Positions 47,501 through 60,000 of a DNA stretch of 64,000 nt are shown piece by piece (the stretch's first letter is position 1; each line of letters starts with the position of its first letter). Source of the stretch: Pachyseris speciosa. Its lineage: Eukaryota; Cnidaria; Anthozoa; Scleractinia; Pachyseridae. Below the pieces are notes generated by a model. That model saw only the letters and a list, made by a program, of their open reading frames with translations. It was not told the DNA's origin and searched no databases. The position numbers and the translations under genes are program-made. The stretch spans positions 337,001-401,000 of the forward strand of contig JAEMWC010000079.1 in NCBI GenBank assembly GCA_016490735.1. Direction: 5' to 3'.

Positions 47501-50500
47501 CAGCATAATACATCTTGCTCGTCTTCTCTCGTCAATCCAACAAGCATTGTGTAGTTTTTGCTAAAGAACGATACAATTTTGGTTACCTGATATACCGGCC
47601 GACTATAGTTGCGACTTGTAAAGACGTCAACAAAGTGTCCACTGATTGGCATGCAGAACGAAGCGCTTTTCACTGGAACATATTTTAATGAAAAGGGTTT
47701 CTTCTTCCCTGTCCTGTCGATTCTACATAAATTATTCCGCCCATTTAGTTTTAAAGCTGTGTAATTTGCTGCCAAAGAACACATGTTCACTTAACGGTAT
47801 TTGCGAAAAGAAGCAGATCATACTTCGAACAGCCAATTGATGTGTAATCTTTACGAACATGCGGCCTGGCATGCATTCCCACATAATATCAGAAAGTGGC
47901 TGGCCGATATTCTAAACCTTTTATCATTTCCAACGCCCTACATTTTCTGATGAATGATGACATGAAGTCTGGCAAATGAAACGGTGAATTCAATCCAAAA
48001 CTGTTATATTCACGTTACAGTGATATCTCTGGTTCCTGCGAGTTTCGAGGGTCGAGGCTCAGTCATCGAGAATCTTGAGTCGAGGATTGCAAGCCTGTCT
48101 CGCATCTCAAGCTTGTCGCTTGATTGATCACTCGATAGACCTGTCGAGCAAATCGAGATCACATCTTGAACAGAAACTTGGAGCAATCACAAAATACTCA
48201 TCCACATCATTTACATATTCCTTCAGCTACTCGAAGGAACGCAAACGATGCAAGAGTAGTCGTTGAGTACGAGATATGTTTCTAAAAATGAAAACCTCTT
48301 ACAACTGACAGATGGGCCGCGATTCGCAGAAATCAACGCTTGAGAAAGAACAGAATGGCCAAGGACTGACCACACCACTACAAAAATATCTCGCAATAAG
48401 TAAAAAATGTTTGATGAAGAAAACTTGGCCGACCTCTAAAGTTTATTTGAGCATTGCATGTTTTTGTCAGACACGCATAATTTTAACATGAAATTCGATA
48501 CGCGTAGGTGTCAATACATGTGGCCGGTACCGATTAATGTTTGCTCTTACTAGTGCTCGTTCATAACTTTATTTCGTTGAAACAGGGTTTTCTTCGACCA
48601 TTCGTAGAAATAAATTTTACAATGTAACTCCTCCAAACTAGAGACACAAATGTGTGTAATTCGTTATGGTATGCAAATTTTCTGTTCTCACTTGCATTGG
48701 CTGTCAAATCTATTTTTAATTCAATGTTATCTTTGTGCTATTTTTGGCCGAAGAGTGAAGATCATCTCGTCGACGTTTCTATCCAAATTATACACGTATT
48801 TCACTTCAGATGTTTCCTTGGAGTTTTTCTAGTGTTCCCATCGAACGTTTATCAGTTTACCTATTTTTTTTATTGTTCCCTTCGTACAAATATTCCCTGC
48901 AGTTTTAACCGCGCCTGGTCGACTGTTCAAACATGGCGTGAACGTCGTCACGTGAGGTTTGTCAACAACAGTAACACTGTTTCCTTTTCAGGCGCGGGAC
49001 TTCATTTATAAATAGTTTTATAAGTTGTTGTTCAGTTAGAAGATGCCTGAAAGCGTTGAATATTGAGGATAAGTATGACAAGACGTCAAGACGCTAGCAA
49101 TAGCGTACATGCAGAACATGCTCCTAATTCGTGAACACCATCGAACTGACACCATCCAGTGACCATCGAACGTCGATCGACGCTGTATTGTCGAAGATTG
49201 CAGCCTTCAATCACTGCGCTCTCTCCTCAGGCACGTTATATGGACACTATGTCTTCTTTATAATTAACAGTTAAAAGTGTTGTTTTTTTCTACAATTATC
49301 ATTCGTCACAAAATAATATTGGCTTGACTGGAAGCAATCGATGGTTACCGGTACACTGTGCCGGCATAATAATCTCACAACTTCCGATTCAAGCACCGCT
49401 CTGGTTCACTTTCGATTCACTTAAACGTACCAGGACGACTACAAGGATAGCGATTTGGATGGACCATCGTGACCCAGCATTTCAACGGTTTCAAATGCTA
49501 CATTTCTTTTGACGTTTAAACGGACATGAAAACGATTTTGACTGATGTGAACTAGTTAAACGGGTGAATATATTAACTAAACGGAGGAATATTTTAACTC
49601 AACGGATAGTGCTTGCCATTCAAACGGTAAAATGAACGCCTCAAACGCTTTCTCACGGCGTTTAAACGACAAACGAACGTATTATGAACGGCTTGTTCCG
49701 TTTAAACGGCTAAGCGTTAGTGTGCGTTTTCCCATGGAAGATCACAATTTATGGTGTACAAACTGAGCTCAAAATACTTAGCAGTGCGTTGCAAAAAAGT
49801 TCCATGGAGAAAAAAATCGCATCAATCAAGTGACATGGAGTGACACACTTCAGCGAGAATATCATTGAAAACCTCCAAAATTCAATGCCAGACCTTCAAC
49901 ATAAAGGTATTTTAACGAACATTGTTCGAAATGTTTGGAGCCTTTTTATGCCAAAACAAACTCAAAACACATAAAAAACACAACAGAACAAAGTCGTAAA
50001 AAACGCGCCATCTTCCATGACCGTGTAATGAACCCATGACCTAAGTGAGAGGTTACCAAGCCAACGACATGGCTTGAGTCACGCTCGATTGCACAAGCAG
50101 AAACACAATGGTTTTGCTCAAGTTTCTTGAAGAATTTCTCCCACAAATAACATCACAATGTAGACCCAATTAACTCACAGGATATGTGGCAACTTCTGTG
50201 GAGAAGACAAGCTTAAAGTAGGGTATGTGAAACAACAAACAGGCTAAGTGTGATGTCAATGAATACCGAACGTAGCACACAAGCGATCGTGAGACAAATC
50301 ATGGAACAACCAATTGTATTTCCAAACATTTTCTTTATTCAATACTGTGCCACTTTCTATTAAATCTTCTTCTTTAAACTACTTGTGTTGTTTCCCTTTT
50401 GTTCTTCACTTTGGAGTCTATTTTTATGCTAATAAGTGTTTTTTATCCACTCGCTGAATGACCGTTGAGTTTTGACCCTTGTATAAGTCGAGGTCGACTT

Positions 50501-53500
50501 TTTGGAGTGATTTTCAAGACTTAGAAGGTCGACTTATACACCGGAAAATACGGTATTCATGTGCACTTTAAAGTTTCTAACCATTGACATTTTGTGTCCA
50601 GTCAGTTTTAACATTTAGAAGGAAATACTAGTCCAGTGTATGTGGGTGCAGTGTGTGAGTATAATGTGTTTTTCTGTTGAAATGCAGATGATCCTTAGGA
50701 TGCTGGACAATTGTACAATACAACCTGATGATGTAAGTTTAATCGGCCTCAACACTTCATTTCAATATTGTTGTATGAGTATCCCAAATTGATTTGATAC
50801 CACATCTAGGGATTGTATTTTTCTGTTTTTTCAAAAGATATTCTTCAGTGTGGGTTACTTTTGGTACTAGGCCACGTGCACGAAGTTGGTGTACAAAGCA
50901 AAAATAGCAAAAACTTGGTGTAAAATTTGTTTTAGAATTGCTGTATTTCACAAAATATTCATTTTTGCTCTTAAATATATACATCATGACAAAGCAAATT
51001 TTATGTAGTTCATTAAAGAGTACAAGTTTGGTTTAAAAATGTCTCAGAAGAGCCACAGAGTGGAAAAATACTAACTGCTCCCGACGTACAATCTGGAGTG
51101 CCGCGTAACAAATGAGCTCTTTTTTTCATAATTTCAATCGCGCCGATCGCGCCTTCTGTTTGCTGTTTTGCCAATTTTGCCTTTGCATTTAACGCACTTT
51201 TAACCTTTTTTTCTTTTTTCCTGTTTTGCCTTTTGCGCCTTTATCAATCGCATCTAGCCACAATGTAAACGCAAGTTTACAAAGCAGTGAATCAATTATT
51301 CAGGTCAAATTTGCATACGAGTGCGTATCAAATTTCGCTTGAGTGCATTCCGGTTTCTTTGAAATAAATCATAATCAATCAAGTGTATCTTGCTTTTTAT
51401 CCCTTTAAAAGGCATGGAAATCCTTACCATAACTGTGCGGATGTAGTTCCTGTTGCTTCACGTTGATTCATAAGTTAGGAACCCTGAATGGTCACAAAAT
51501 TTTAGTCAATCACAACAGACATTTAGCCGTTTTGCATCGCTGCACGCGTCTCGCAGTCGCCATCTCTTCACGAGGTGTTTCAGTGTCACGGTCAAAAGTG
51601 GCCAAAAAATTGCCAGTCTCTCGAATTTAACGTTCACTGCCCTTTTTATAAGTGTTTCTATTAATGCTGTTGATATTTGTTCTTAAAACACTCTAAAATT
51701 ACACCAGGAAACATGGAATAAACATCTCAGATTCTTGTTGTGTATTTCATTGTCGTCTCTTATTACCGAGCGCTGTGCTGCTGGTGTAAATAACAGTTTA
51801 CAGGACATCCGAAGACACACTTGAACATCCACCGTGTAGCGATACTTTGTCAACTTTTAAATGAGTGCTACTGGTGGAGATTTTGGCAATTAAATCTGTG
51901 GTGTACGCTTTTCCCTTGTACTAGCCCTGCAGCAGCGCTAATTGTTTATTGATACTTCATTTCTGCAGCCCACTCTCTATGTCCTGTTTAATATGTACCA
52001 GTTGTTGTGCCATACGAAACAAAATCGGAATGATAATAAATAACAATTAGAGATATTTTCCCTCTCCTATTGCTTATTTATCGAGAACTTGAAATGGAAC
52101 TAAATAAGATACTCCGTTTGACGTTTGCTGCCGGATAAGAGTGAAACAAAAACGGCGAAAAACAAAAGCGAGGCACTGGCAAGCCAGACTTTTAAACTGC
52201 GCTGTTAAAGCGATTTACAAACAGGGAAAAAATGCAAAATGATCAGTTTGGTGTGATAGGCACAATTGGCAAAATGTGCAGGAGGCATGAAACGCGCGAT
52301 TGGCAAAACCACGAAGGTAAAAAGGACAACTACTCGACAACTGAAACATAGGCGCGATAAGATGACATTTGTAGTTAAGAAAACTGGTGTCTCACGCTAG
52401 TTTTTCAGTGATATTTTCTTCCAGGGAAATCGAAAGTAGGATTAACTTATACCACTTTAAAGCGAATTTTATGTGCATACTGTTTTCAACTTTTATCAGG
52501 AAATTAGATTTCGTGAATTTTTAAGAATGAAGAAACACTCATTCGCATTGGAGGGAAAAAACAGGGAATACGTCACTTTTTTGGATGATGCGTTTTCAAA
52601 ATTATGTTCTGTCTCTTTCATATGAAATTAATCTGCATTAAATATCCATCCTTTCCAGTGCACATAGGCTGCAGTTTTACTCTGCAAAGTTATAAGACAA
52701 CTTGTTTTTTAGTTTCTGATTAAAGCGATAAAAAGTAGCATGAGACTGTTTTTGTGACACAAATGTACACCAACTTCATGCACGTGGCCACTAGTGAATG
52801 AGTTTTAACTGCTATTGTGATTTTTGTAAAACAAATAAAAAAATAGGTTCACAAATAATTTGCCATACTGATATTTAGTAAAAATCTTTCAGAGATCTAA
52901 TTTACCATTTTTAAATGGAATGTATGCTTTGTGAATGCACTCTGCCTGTGCCCCGTACATTTCTTTGTTAAAATCACAATTTTTTGAATAGTTAAATTTT
53001 GAGATTTTAGTCTGATCTCTTCAAAACTTCTCTGGTTTGTTAAATTTGGGTTGGTAAATCTATCTGTGAACCTAATTTTTCTCTTTTAAAGTCAAATGGT
53101 TATAGAAGATTAAAAATGTCTTGCTAACCAGGGGTTTGGCCATTGTAGTGTTGTATTGTATGGTGGATAGAAGGTTGCCTTTTTCTGACTCTAGTTTAGT
53201 TACGTACAATCTAATGGAAACTAGCAGGGCTATCATCATTGGCAACCAGTAGCCAGTTATTATATCTGGCAACTACAGCGATGATACACAGCTTACATTG
53301 TAAAAGTGGCTGAAAGACATGAAGACACAAGTCAGAGTTTCTTTAGTGTATGTCTAGCTACAACAGTGCTGTGCCCATACAACTAACTTCTTCAAAGCTA
53401 AATGACAGTCCTTATTAGTTCAATGGCATTGTAAACACAAGTGGAATAAGGAGGGTAAAATAAATAGAAAATGCCACAGCAAGTATGTTTACAAGGTGGC

Positions 53501-56500
53501 GTCTTTCTTGTCAAACATACAATCATGTAGCTTTTAGGTTGTCACACAGCAGCTGATGTTGTACCCCCTGTTAAGGATTTTTTCTACATGTTCCTTTGCA
53601 GATTAAGAAATTACAAGAAGATATGGAATTTTACCTAGACTGTTACAAGGTATTTAGGATATAATGAGATGAACCAAGTATTTTATTTTTCAAAATTAAA
53701 TCTGACAAGTAAAAAAAAGCATCATCTACTCAATCTTTGCTGTAACCTGTTGCTCAGAGGCAAAAGTTGGTTGATCTGGCCTCGGACATCATACTAGGTT
53801 ATTAGATTTATTTCCAGTAATTTCTGTTTATTTCAAGGGAGAACCAACCAGGTGTAAATTTATAAATCATGAGCCAGGTATTGTCTGACTGGTTTGATCC
53901 CCCATATTAGTTTTGGCAGTACAATAAATGTGACCCTATTTGGGAAAACCAGGCTTAACGAAAACTCCATTGAACTGTTTTTCCATTTCAACGCATTTTG
54001 GAAATGTTTAAATGCATTACAGATCATTTTCAATGCATTTGAAAACATTGACAATGTTTCCAAACAAAAACAAAATGCATTGAAGATCATTTTGAATTCA
54101 TTTTGAATCATTTGCAACGCGTTTTTAAAACATTCACAATGCATTTCAGTGAAGCAGTATCGCATTGAAAAACATTCACAAAACAATTGCCATCAGAACT
54201 AGTTCTGAAAAATTAATTAGTGCAGACAACCCAACGGAACACAAGAAGCTTGAAAATGTCGGTGAAACAAACATGCACTGTGAACTCATCGAGCAGCAAA
54301 TGCTCTGAAAATAAAATTATTGAGCTTTTAATTAGAAATCTACTTGATATTTTACAACTTCTAAATTTCCAAGATGTAGAGGCAGCTAATTTAGTTTTCA
54401 CCGTGCAAAATTTAAAGGTTAACCTGCCTAACGTTGACCTTTCGTGTCCGTGGTGTTTTCCCCGTTAACCACGAAGACCACTAATGAGCAGCTAACGAAT
54501 GACATTCAAAGCATTGTCACGAACAAACTTTTGTGGTCCTTCTTTCCTTCGGCATTGTTCCCATGTATTAAATAAAAATCTATCATACCTTGCTCTCAAA
54601 TTGTTATTAGTTTGTATTTAGCTGGTCCTGTGAGTGCGGATATTCTGTGAGCAGACGCCAAGAATTTGCATACAGACGAAACAAAATATCCTCTTATTTG
54701 CATATGGTAACGAAATGCACATTATGTGAGCCAAAGTTTGTTCAAAATTATTTTGCTCGTAGTACAGCAGCTCAGAACAAAGACAAAATAAGTGAGGTAT
54801 ATTTTGCAGAGGCTGTCAAAGATTTAAAATCTTTCAAAGCTGAAAATTGTCGGAGGCGCAATTCACAGGAGGTGATTATCTTTACTTCTCACCACATTAC
54901 GCTTGCTTGAACATGATACCATGATCATTTGTTGACCTTTATTTAGCATTCGGATACGTGAAAACATCAAGTGTAAGCGAATGAAAGCGAAAATTTTTAC
55001 ACAGCAACCATGAAGAGTCTGAGCATATGAGAATTCCTATAACAGGTGTCTAAATCATTCTCTCGTGCCGTCTCAATGCTTGGGAATACGCCTTTTGTAC
55101 ACGAAACACAAGCTTAACCAAAGTCAGAACAACCTAATAGTGACCGAAAGGTTTTGGCTGGGGTGGCTAAACAAAACGATGTTGGATGAAAATATTGGAT
55201 CGTTTAGCTGGGGCTTAATCATTGTGTTGACCGAATGCAGAGTTTATATTACTTGTCACTCCAAAGGTGAATTGAATTATTTTCATTATTCTTAAAAATT
55301 TTCTAAACAAGCTTTGTGAAGTGTTTCCAGTGCATTGCTAATGCATTGGAAATCATTTCAAGATCATTCTTGAACACTTAAGAACATTGGCAGTGTTTCA
55401 TGAATGAATTGGGGAACATTGGAAATGCGTTGTGAATCGTTGTCTAGCATTGTAATGCATTCTAAATGCATTAAAATTCGTTGAAATGCATTTCAATGCA
55501 GTTTTCGGTAAGCCTGGTTTTCCCAAATAGGGTCACATTAATGTGATTCCTCATTATTAGTTTGGGCAGTACAATAAATGAAGGGCTGAGAGCATAAGTT
55601 ACTGCCTATGTGTAATTTTAGATCGTTTTTCGATTTTGCTTGGAAATGAAACAAAAATCAGTGAATAAAAATACCGGACAATGTTTTTGAATCAAATTGC
55701 TTGCAAGTCCCATGCAAAAATTTGTTTCATTTCCGAGGAAAATTGAAAAACGACCTAACATTACTCATAGGCAGTTTACGATCTCAGCCCTTCATATGTC
55801 TGCCTTATTGACATGCATGAAGCAATGCCCAAGGGCATTCTTTATTTGAAAACTAAGCACCAAATGCTCGTAACTGAAGGGTAAAACTGAAACTGGACAT
55901 GAAATGATTGACAGGTAGAAAGGATTGTTCCATAGTGTGACGTAGACTAAATGTTTTGGCGGCTAAAACATTGGTACTTACACGATGTGTATGCCAAAGC
56001 TCCTGACTCGATCCGTGCTAGCTTGTTTGGTTTAATCGAATTATGTCAGTTTGCCTGTTCACTCGGTGGTCAAAGGACATCATGAAGTCTTTAGATCCAC
56101 AAGTCTAACACAGCTGAAAGAAGCCAGTCGTGTTTTTTCTGCTTGCCAAACCATGAAGAGAGAGATTAATTTGACTCTCCGGTTTGGGAGTAGAGATTAA
56201 GAGCCAGGCAGAAAAAAAACTCTGAAAACATCTCTCGTCTCAAAAGCGGCTCGGTTTTGCGAGTCTTGGTCCATTTCTGAAAGGTTGCCGTGCTAGAATT
56301 TGTGAAAAGGAGAGGTGTTTTTGGAGTTTAGGGCAAAAACTCGCTGATGTTTGCAGAGTGTCTTTCGCTCGTGGAGGGCATAACATTCCCACAATTCATA
56401 GCGACGGAAGTGGGCACTGTCTCATGGGCCATCGAAGCCGTGAAACAGTTTGTCAAAATTCAGAAACATTACAGAGAATTCATCCAAGAGAGGGAAATCT

Positions 56501-56993
56501 TGTGGGCTGTTTATGAGTCAAAAAGGCTCATTGCACATAAAGAATACCCTTGGGCATTGCTTCATGCATGTTCATAAGGCAGACATATGAAGGGCTGAGA
56601 GCATAAACTGACTATGTGTAATTTTAGGTTGTTTTTCGATTTTGCTTGGAAATGAAACAAAAATCAGAGAATAAAAATACCGGACAATGTTTTTGAATCA
56701 AATTGCTTGCAAGTCACATGCAAAAATTTGTTTCATTTCCGAGGAAAATTGAAAAACGACCTAAAATTACACATAGGCAGTTTATGCTCTCAGCCCTTCA
56801 AATGTGATTCCCCATTATTAGTTTGGGCAGTACAATAAATGTGACAGGGAACTGAAACTAATTCTATTTTCGATGCTCGATGCTCCATCATCAAATGTTA
56901 CTTGTCAGTGGAACCTATTCAGTGGTATTTTTTGCTCCAGTAGCTGGTTCATCATGAGTAAACACAATGGTAACTTCAAACAGCCTCTGTTTG

Positions 56994-57066
<73 letters not shown>

Positions 57067-60000
57067 AGCTATTTTGTCTGGAATTCCTGTACAGTTTCAG
57101 CTGTTGGTGGTCAATTTCTGAAATATCAGGGTGAGATGAAAATGAAAAATACAGCTTGCCCTTCTGGCAAGCAGTTGCTGAGAATTACTAGCCCGGGGCC
57201 TTGAGGATCTAGTCCAAGTTTATTTTTTTATATACTGTTAAAGTCTTGATAAAGTTGCATCGCTCAACATGGATTTCACCTTAATGCCTCATTCGCTTTT
57301 CAAGCAATCAAAAATCCCTATGCTCCTCTCATGATCACGGAGCCAACTGTAGCCACATATTTTGGTCAGCGGAAAAGTTAAGTGTACATGCACATCATTG
57401 GAATTTGGTTTCCATGTGATCACAGGATCGCAAGCAGGCCTGTAGGGAGGGGGTGCGCCAGGTGCATACCCCCCCCCCCCAAAAAAAAAGGTAGTAACTC
57501 TACTACTTAGGTCCTGACTCACTTATTGTGTAGTTTGAAATGAAAGCCAATGTATTGAACCGTTTTCATTTTATGTCCACTGTGTGATCCCCTGCTGTCT
57601 CCATTCTATTAAATTTCTGGAAGACTGTTTTGGATACAGCTCAAAGCCGAGACAGGAAAGACCCAATCAGGCTTTTAGCCAGAATTTGAAAACTGGGCAT
57701 CCAGCAGGCATGTTTTCCCATACATTATAAGAGATAAAGTGACTTTTCCTTGAATTTCTTCTAAAAGTGGGCATCCACAGGACGCCTGGACACCCTTCTG
57801 GCTAAAACCTTGGACCCAATACCACTGCAAAAGCCTTGTGGGATTTGTACCCAAATCTTTACGTCCTCTTGAAGATTCGTTTCACAATACCAGCCACCAG
57901 CTGCAAATGTGAAAGGAGTCCAAGTGCTCTAAGACAACTCCACACTTACAACAGAGCCAGCATACCTCAAGGAAGGCTCTTTTCACTTGTGTTAATGCAA
58001 AGTGGTAGATTTGTTTGCCCAGAAGCATTCAAGGAGGTTTGAGCTTGGCACATTACTGAACAATTAAGCCCAAAATGTATTTCGACCAAGAAATTTTTCT
58101 TAAGTATTGAGGTTTTTACGTTTGATCTTGACTGTCTGATTTGCTGTGTAACATCCTTGAAAATGTACAAAACGAAGTTATGAACAGTCAATTTTTTCAA
58201 AATTTCCCAGGGAAGCATGCCCCAGGACCGCCCTAGAAACTCGCGTCTACGGCACGCGTCGATTCGAACCTTCAACACTCAAAGGCACCTCCCCACGCAA
58301 AAACCTGTCTATGGGTCTGGCAAGGCAATTGATCGTAGACTATCACAGACGATCGATCGCGGAAGATAAAACCATCTTCTATCTTCTGCAATTGATACAA
58401 ACGTTGCTTCCAGTAAATAATTTATATGGAATCAACAGCGTGAATGTACCTTTTGATATGAAACTATGGTTGCAAACAACAGTAAGCAACAAATTAAACG
58501 TTTCGTTATTTACCAAATTATATGCAAAACCTAATCTACAAACTGTATCGCCGAAGCAGCTTGGAAATGACAAAACAGAAAAAAAAGATATCACTAAGAT
58601 CAGTCAATCATTATTACTTACCCATTCAACTGATGACCATTAACCATCACATGAAACACACCCAACATTTCGTTTATTTCAGCAAGTGCTGCTTGCCCAT
58701 CAGGCAACTGGTGATAAGAACATACTAGCCCAATGGACGCTCCACTAGCCCTGGGCTATCAGACAGCACTTTTGTCACGCCCTGAATATGACTGATTAAA
58801 TAACATTCTCTGATATTTCTTTTCAGGAACCAGATTTTCAAGAAAATGAATTTATGTATGATGACTTTGACCTAGAAGCAGACATTGCTTCCTGTAAGTT
58901 TTTTTCCAGCAACAAGTTGTGTCTACAATTTTTATGACGAGTTTAGTTTTTTAAGCATACTCTGCTTAAGGTAGTTGCCCCGGCAAAATTAACATGTTTT
59001 ATTTTTCACCCATGCTTTGCTATCTTGTTCGTTGGTGCCCCTATTTTGCAGAAAGAGAGATTTTTTGACAAAATACCTTTGAGGAGATGAGAACTCCGAA
59101 GCTATAATTCGTGCATTTACCGGAAGTTGAAAATATTTTCGAGTGGAGGATTGGGTCCGTTGCTAGGCTGTAATTCATTTTTCTGTTTTTTCACTGATTC
59201 TTGTGCACATTTAGCATCTTTAAAGGCTTGTTTATATCTTTAGCGTGCTATTTATCTTCTTAGACGCCATATTTGATCAGAAACTTGTCCGTAGTCTTCT
59301 GAGGCTCAATTTGACAAAACCGGAAGTCTGGGACGAGTACCCACCTAGCAACGGGTAAACAAAACAAAACCTCATGGTTTCAATGAATCTGCAGGCCTTA
59401 TCAGCAGCGGAAATTCATTCAAAATGGCGGAATGTGAAAGGCTTACATCTCTTTCATCTCCTCAAAACAACTCATTTTGCAGGGTTTTTGACGAGATTTT
59501 TCACACATTGGACTGGAATTTCGATTTCTTGCCTAATGAAGACCCAGGGGAAATGAAATAACTCGAAAAATACTTTGTTTAACCCATTGGCACCCGTGCC
59601 GGCCAAAACCAGCCGTAAAAAACTCCCATGCTTCAAAACATTGCAACTTTCTCAATCGCACGGATATTGCCTTAACTGTTAGTTGTGAGCACGAAATAGA
59701 ATGCCCTTTAAATTTGGATATCCAATAAATGCAAGAAACGTAGCGATTTTTACCAAATATGGCCTTTTGAGTTTGGACAAGAACGAAACTGGCCGTTTTT
59801 AACGTCAAAGAGAAACAACAAAAATGCCCCTTTTTGTCTTCATGTTTTTTAGAGAAAATCATCGTCGAAAAACCAAAATTCAACCATCATAACGAAATTC
59901 AGTCCTTTTTCTAGCTTAGAAATGACTTTTTTTGTTCATATTCTTCTCCCGAGCGTAGATACAGCCTTTTGTTCCAGTGCATTCGGGCCTTCCCGACATT

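Larger units (their letters stand above)
43091..49745. mobile_element. Long inverted-repeat element B (GTGACC family)
   Basis: The left end GTGACCTTCCATGGGAAAAC and then ACACTAACGCTTAGCCGTTT is mirrored at the right by CGTTAGTGTGCGTTTTCCCA and TGGAAGATCAC. Both ends run into arrays of degenerate GTTTAAACG-type palindromes and AACGGGTGAATA units. It is flanked by AATT on both sides. Confidence 0.75.
43007..50556. mobile_element. Outer inverted-repeat element A (intron 9)
   Basis: The left end ATACGGTATTTTCCTGTGTA then TAAGTCGACC faces the right end GGTCGACTTATACACCGG then AAAATACGGTAT. It encloses nearly the whole of CNOT3 intron 9, including elements B and C below. The original size before the inner insertions would be about 0.9 kb. 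Confidence 0.7.
53898..56843 (+). repeat. Three spaced copies of a 39-base unit around successive insertions
   Basis: A unit close to GATTCCCCATTATTAGTTTG followed by GGCAGTACAATAAATG occurs at 53898-53930, about 55542-55580 and about 56805-56842. An insertion follows immediately after the first and second copies: a GTGACC element, then a hairpin/TIR/hairpin composite. The second and third copies differ by one base over 39. Confidence 0.8.

Noticed and set aside
56873..57121. Frame with alternating Tyr-Ile
   Set aside because: It is read through the TA microsatellite.
58311..58643. 110-codon frame in CNOT3 intron 11
   Set aside because: Not recognisable, and it does not fit CNOT3 phases or family sequence; kept as intron.
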